Shown one piece after another: positions 42,091-47,419 of a DNA stretch of 47,419 nt. The notes beneath the pieces were generated by a model that saw nothing but the letters and a program-made list of their open reading frames with translations, made no database searches and was not told the origin of the DNA. The stretch covers positions 1,174,328 through 1,221,746 of the forward strand of contig JAQGDQ010000023.1 in NCBI GenBank assembly GCA_030141605.1, in the 5' to 3' direction. The translations under genes were made by a program, and so were the position numbers. Position 1 is the first letter of the stretch. The number at the start of each line of letters is the position of its first letter. Source of the stretch: Tubiluchus corallicola. Lineage: Eukaryota; Priapulida; Priapulimorpha; Priapulimorphida; Tubiluchidae.

Positions 42091-45000
42091 AAACGCTTCT
42101 TCAGTCTGGCTATGCATGTCTTGTGACAAGCTGATTGAGGCTGTCTGTGTATGTCTCTATTAAGGCGCTTAGTATTGCCTGTAGAAGTCTTTTGCCATAT
42201 ACTTGAGACTGGTAGTACCTTTTTTGTATCCAGATTTTTGACATTGCTTTAAGTCAGTTCTGACTATATGTTTTAATTTGTTTTCCAAGCCTTAGAACCA
42301 AACGCTTCTTCAGTCTGGCTATGCATGCCTGGTGACAAGCTAATTGCGGCTATCTGTGTGTGTGTCTCTGTTAAGATGCTTGGCATTGCCTGTAGAAGTC
42401 TTCTGCCATATATTTGAGATTAGCAGTATATGTTTTCTGTCCAGATGTTTGGAATTGCTTTAGTTGAGTTCTGACTAGATGTTTTAAATCGTTTTCCAAG
42501 CTTTAGAACCAGACGCTCAAGTTTGGCTATGCATGTCTTGTGACAAGCTAATTGAGGCTATCTGTGTGTGTATGTCTCTGTAAAGACGCTTAGTATTGCC
42601 TGTAGAAGTCTTTTGCCGGGATACTTGAGATCGGCAGTGCATTTCTGCAGATTTCTCCATATCAGGTACACGAGAGTGAGAATAAAGCTGCTATTACCAG
42701 ATGCTTACGTTTGTTCATATATGTTCTCTGAGAAGCTGATTGAGGCTGTCTGTGTATGTCTCTGTTAAGGTGCTTAGTATTGCCTGTAGAAGTCTTTTGC
42801 CATATACTTGAAATTAGCAGAATATGTTTTCTGTCCAGATGTTTGAGATTGCTTAGATGAGTTCTGATTAGATGTTTTAAATCGTTTTCCAAGCTTTAGA
42901 ACCAGACGCTTCAGTCTGGCTATGCATGTCTTGTTACAAGCTGATTGAGGCTATCTGTGTGGGTGTCTCTGTTAAGATGCTTGGCATTGCCTGTAGAAGT
43001 CTTCTGCCATATACCTGAAATTAGCAGTACATTTCTTCTGTTCAGATGATTGGGACTGCTCTAGATGAGTTCTGACTAGATGTTTTAAATCGTTTTCCAA
43101 GCTTTAGAACCAGACGCTCAAGTTTGGCTATGCATGTCTTGTGACAAGCTAATTGAGGCTATCTGTGTGTGTATGTCTCTGTAAAGACGCTTAGTATTGC
43201 CTGTAGAAGTCTTTTGCCGGGATACTTGAGATCGGCAGTGCATTTCTGCAGATTTCTCCATATCAGGTACACGAGAGTGAGAATAAAGCTGCTATTACCA
43301 GATGCTTACGTTTGTTCATATATGTTCTCTGAGAAGCTGATTGAGGCTGTCTGTGTATGTCTCTGTTAAGGTGCTTAGTATTGCCTGTAGAAGTCTTTTG
43401 CCATATACTTGAAATTAGCAGAATATGTTTTCTGTCCAGATGTTTGAGATTGCTTAGATGAGTTCTGATTAGATGTTTTTATTTGTTTTCCAAGCCTTAG
43501 AACCAAACGCTTCAGTCTGGCTATGCATGTCTTGTTACAAGCTGATTGAGGCTATCTGTGTGGGTGTCTCTGTTAAGATGCTTGGCATTGCCTGTAGAAG
43601 TCTTCTGCCATATACCTGAAATTAGCAGTACATTTCTTCTGTTCAGATGATTGGGACTGCTCTAGATGAGTTCTGACTAGATGTTTTAAACCGTTTTCCA
43701 AGCTTTAGAACCAGACGCTCAAGTTTGGCTATGCATGTCTTGTGACAAGCTAATTGAGGCTATCTGTGTGTGTGTCTCTGTTAAGACGCTTGACTTTGCC
43801 TGTAGAAGTCTTTTGCCGGGATACTTGAGATCGGCAGTGCATTTCTGCAGATTTCTCCTGATCAGGTACACGAGAGTGAGAATAAAGCTGCTATTACCAG
43901 ATGCTTACGTTTGTTCATATATGTCCTCTGAGAAGCTGATTGAGGCTGTCTGTGTATGTCTCTGTTAAGGTGCTTAGTATTGCCTGTAGAAGTGTTTTGC
44001 CATATACTTGAAATTAGCGGAATATGTTTTCTGTCCAGATGTTTGAGATTGCTTAGATGAGTTCTGATTAGATGTTTTTATTTGTTTTCCAAGCCTTAGA
44101 ACCAAACGCTTCAGTCTGGCTATGCATGTCTTGTTACAAGCTGATTGAGGCTATCTGTGTGGGTGTCTCTGTTAAGATGCTTGGCATTGCCTGTAGAAGT
44201 CTTCTGCCATATACCTGAAATTAGCAGTACATTTCTTCTGTTCAGATGATTGGGACTGCTCTAGATGAGTTCAGACTAGATGTTTTAAATCGTTTTCAAA
44301 GCTTTAGAACCAAACGCTTCAGTCTGGCTATGCATGTCTTGTGACAAGCTAATTGAGGCTATCTGTGTGTGTGTCTCTGTTAAGACGCTTGACTTTGCCT
44401 GTAGAAGTCTTTTGCCGGGATACTTGAGATCGGCAGTGCATTTCTGCAGATTTCTCCTGATCAGGTACACGAGAGTGAGAATAAAGCTGCTATTACCAGA
44501 TGCTTACGTTTGTTCATATATGTCCTCTGAGAAGCTGATTGAGGCTGTCTGTGTATGTCTCTGTTAAGGTGCTTAGTATTGCCTGTAGAAGTCTTTTGCC
44601 ATATACTTGAGACTGGTAGTACCTTTTTTGTATCCAGATTTTTGACATTGCTTTAAGTCAGTTCTGACTATATGTTTTAATTTGTTTTCCAAGCCTTAGA
44701 ACCAAACGCTTCTTCAGTCTGGCTATGCATGCCTGGTGACAAGCTAATTGCGGCTATCTGTGTGTGTGTCTCTGTTAAGATGCTTGGCATTGCCTGTAGA
44801 AGTCTTCTGCCATATATTTGAGATTAGCAGTATATGTTTTCTGTCCAGATGTTTGGAATTGCTTTAGTTGAGTTCTGACTAGATGTTTTAAATCGTTTTC
44901 CAAGCTTTAGAACCAGACGCTCAAGTTTGGCTATGCATGTCTTGTGACAAGCTAATTGAGGCTATCTGTGTGTGTATGTCTCTGTAAAGACGCTTAGTAT

Positions 45001-46920
45001 TGCCTGTAGAAGTCTTTTGCCGGGATACTTGAGATCGGCAGTGCATTTCTGCAGATTTCTCCATATCAGGTACACGAGAGTGAGAATAAAGCTGCTATTA
45101 CCAGATGCTTACGTTTGTTCATATATGTCCTCTGAGAAGCTGATTGAGGCTGTCTGTGTATGTCTCTGTTAAGGTGCTTAGCATTGCCTGTAGAAGTCTT
45201 TTGCCATATACTTGAAATTAGCAGAATATGTTTTCTGTCCAGATGTTTGAGATTGCTTAGATGAGTTCTGATTAGATGTTTTAAATCGTTTTCCAAGCTT
45301 TAGAACCAAACGCTTCAGTCTGGCTATGCATGTCTTGTTACAAGCTGATTGAGGCTATCTGTGTGGGTGTCTCTGTTAAGATGCTTGGCATTGCCTGTAG
45401 AAGTCTTCTGCCATATACCTGAAATTAGCAGTACATTTCTTCTGTTCAGATGATTGGGACTGCTCTAGATGAGTTCTGACTAGATGTTTTAAACCGTTTT
45501 CCAAGCTTTAGAACCAGACGCTCAAGTTTGGCTATGCATGTCTTGTGACAAGCTAATTGAGGCTATCTGTGTGTGTGTCTCTGTTAAGACGCTTGACTTT
45601 GCCTGTAGAAGTCTTTTGCCGGGATACTTGAGATCGGCAGTGCATTTCTGCAGATTTCTCCTGATCAGGTACACGAGAGTGAGAATAAAGCTGCTATTAC
45701 CAGATGCTTACGTTTGTTGATATATGTCCTCTGAGAAGCTGATTGAGGCTGTCTGTGTATGTCTCTGTTAAGGTGCTTAGTATTGCCTGTAGAAGTGTTT
45801 TGCCATATACTTGAAATTAGCGGAATATGTTTTCTGTCCAGATGTTTGAGATTGCTTAGATGAGTTCTGATTAGATGTTTTTATTTGTTTTCCAAGCTTT
45901 AGAACCAAACGCTTCAGTCTGGCTATGCATGTCTTGTTACAAGCTGATTGAGGCTATCTGTGTGGGTGTCTCTGTTAAGATGCTTGGCATTGCCTGTAGA
46001 AGTCTTCTGCCATATACCTGAAATTAGCAGTACATTTCTTCTGTTCAGATGATTGGGACTGCTCTAGATGAGTTCAGACTAGATGTTTTAAATCGTTTTC
46101 AAAGCTTTAGAACCAAAAGCTTCAGTCTGGCTATGCATGTCTTGTTACAAGCTAGTTGAGGCTATCTGTGTGTATGTGTGTCTCTGTTAAGATGCTTGGC
46201 ATTGTTTGTAGAAGTCTTCTGTTATATACTTGAAATTAGCTGTACATTTCTTCTGTTCAGATGATTGGGACTGCTCTAGATGAGTTCTGACCAGATGTTT
46301 TAAATCGTTTTCCAAGCTTTAGAACCAGACGCTCAAGTTTGGCTATGCATGTCTTGTGACAAGCTAATTGCGGCTATCTCTGTGTGTGTGCCCCTGTTAA
46401 GATGCTTGACTTTGCCTGCAGAAGTCTTTTGCCGGGATACTTGAGATCGGCAGTGCATTTCTGCAGATTTCTCCTGATCATGTACACGAGAGTGAGAATA
46501 GAGCTGCTATTACCAGATGCTTACGTTTGGTCATATATGTCCTTTGAGAAGCTGATTGAGGCTGTCTGCGTATGTCTCTGTTAAGACGCTTAGTATTGCC
46601 TGTAGCAGTCTTTTGCCAGATACTTGAGACTGGTAGTACATTTTTTGTATCCAGATTTTTGACATTGCTTTAAGTCAGTTCTGACTATATGTTTTAATTT
46701 GTTTTCCAAGCCTTAGAACCAAACGCTTCAGTCTGGCTATGCATGCCTTGTGACAAGCTAATTGAGGCTATCTGTGTGTGTGTCTCTGTTAAGACGCTTG
46801 ACTTTGCTTGTAGAAGTCTTTTGCCGGGATACTTGAAATCGGCAGTGCATTTCTGCAGATCTCTCCTGATCAGGTACATGAGAGTGAGAATAGAACTGCT
46901 ATTACCAGATGTTTACGTTT

Positions 46921-47419
46921 GTTCATGTATGTCCTCTGAGAAGCTGATTGAGGCTGTCTGTGTATGTCTCTATTAAGGCGCTTAGTATTGCCTGTAGAAG
47001 TCTTTTGCCATATACTTGAGACTGGTAGTACATTTTTTGTATCCAGATTTTTGACATTGCTTTAAGTCAGTTCTGACTATACGTTTTAATTTGTTTTCCA
47101 AGCCTTAGAACCAAACGCTTCAGTCTGGCTATGCATGCCTGGTGACAAGCTAATTGCGGCTATCTGTGTGTGTGTGTCTCTGTTAAGATGCTTGGCATTG
47201 CCTGTAGAAGTCTTCTGCCATATATTTGAGATTAGCAGTATATGTTTTCTGTCCAGATGTTTGGAATTGCTTTAGATGAGTTCTGACTAGATGTTTTAAA
47301 TCGTTTTCCAAGCTTTAGAACCAAACGCTCAAGTTTGGCTATGCATGTCTTGGTATGAGCTAATTGAGGGTGCCTGTGTATGTCTCTGTTAAGACGCTCA
47401 GCATTGACGGTAGAAGTCT
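46921..47419 (+). repeat. Block duplicated from or with 41,070-41,568
   Basis: Right end of the window. The duplication may continue beyond the edge, because the 41-kb copy does. Confidence 0.88.

Larger units (their letters stand above)
29255..47419. repeat. Satellite array, right part, to the window edge
   Basis: Uninterrupted tandem units, about 18 kb. Type A units (about 205-208 bp) and type B units (about 186 bp) alternate irregularly, often A-A-B. The array shows higher-order structure (separate entries) and runs off the right edge, so its full length is unknown. The repeated short frames on both strands (60-80 codons, ending at TAA in CTGTTAAG) recur because the units do. No gene is called here. 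Confidence 0.95.

Noticed and set aside
30346-46976. Dozens of 60-80-codon frames on both strands of the satellite
   Set aside because: They repeat because the units repeat, and both strands and overlapping frames are equally open. No start context, domain or splice pattern supports genes.
22960-47419. CRISPR-like spaced repeats
   Set aside because: The spacing is regular, but the so-called spacers are themselves repeated and the genome is eukaryotic with introns. This is satellite DNA.

Overview
The window is eukaryotic, nuclear and AT-rich, and fits an invertebrate animal genome. It has spliceosomal introns with GT/AG borders, BEL/Pao, Ty3/Gypsy, Penelope-like, CR1/Jockey-like and RTE-like retroelements, a P-element-like DNA transposon relic and a large satellite array. 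Nothing prokaryotic was seen: no operons, Shine-Dalgarno sites, CRISPR or rRNA. The species cannot be fixed from this sequence.

Layout. 1-1552 is the 3' part of a dead BEL/Pao pol running in from the left edge, followed by a probable polypurine tract and the start of a 3' LTR. 1.6-6.2 kb is AT-rich and holds a LINE-type 3' end, a possible tRNA-like SINE head and a decayed LINE reverse transcriptase. 6.2-17.0 kb contains the only credible host gene: three plus-strand exons (6242-6392, 15884-16279, 16897-17015) whose phases agree across both introns and which end in one stop codon. Together they encode the last 221 residues of a protein I do not recognise. The 9.5-kb intron between the first two is full of relics: a Penelope-like RT, a CR1-like LINE interrupted by an antisense LINE fragment, a 138-bp hairpin, a P-element-like transposase remnant, arrays of a 17-bp minisatellite and a 215-bp (AG)n tract. 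17.9-20.45 kb is a decayed CR1/Jockey-like LINE on the minus strand. 20.5-22.96 kb is the 5' part of a Ty3/Gypsy element: promoter region, a long intact gag, a zinc knuckle behind a stop codon, and a protease start.

From about 22,960 to the right edge the window is one satellite array of about 21 kb of satellite DNA. It is interrupted once by a nearly full-length RTE-like LINE (26,098-29,254, minus strand) flanked by an 8-bp target-site duplication. The satellite is layered: a roughly 34-35-bp ancestral subunit, six-subunit (about 206 bp, type A) and five-subunit (about 186 bp, type B) monomers, about 600-bp and 1.4-kb higher-order units, and duplicated blocks at offsets of 5,851 and 12,182 bp. 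An empty copy of the RTE insertion site lies in the same array near 41,569.

No pathway of cooperating genes is present. Most coding-like sequence is retroelement-derived and broken. The exceptions are the three host exons, the intact gag ORF and the two long ORFs of the RTE-like element, which is damaged by a frameshift, an in-frame stop and an altered endonuclease residue.
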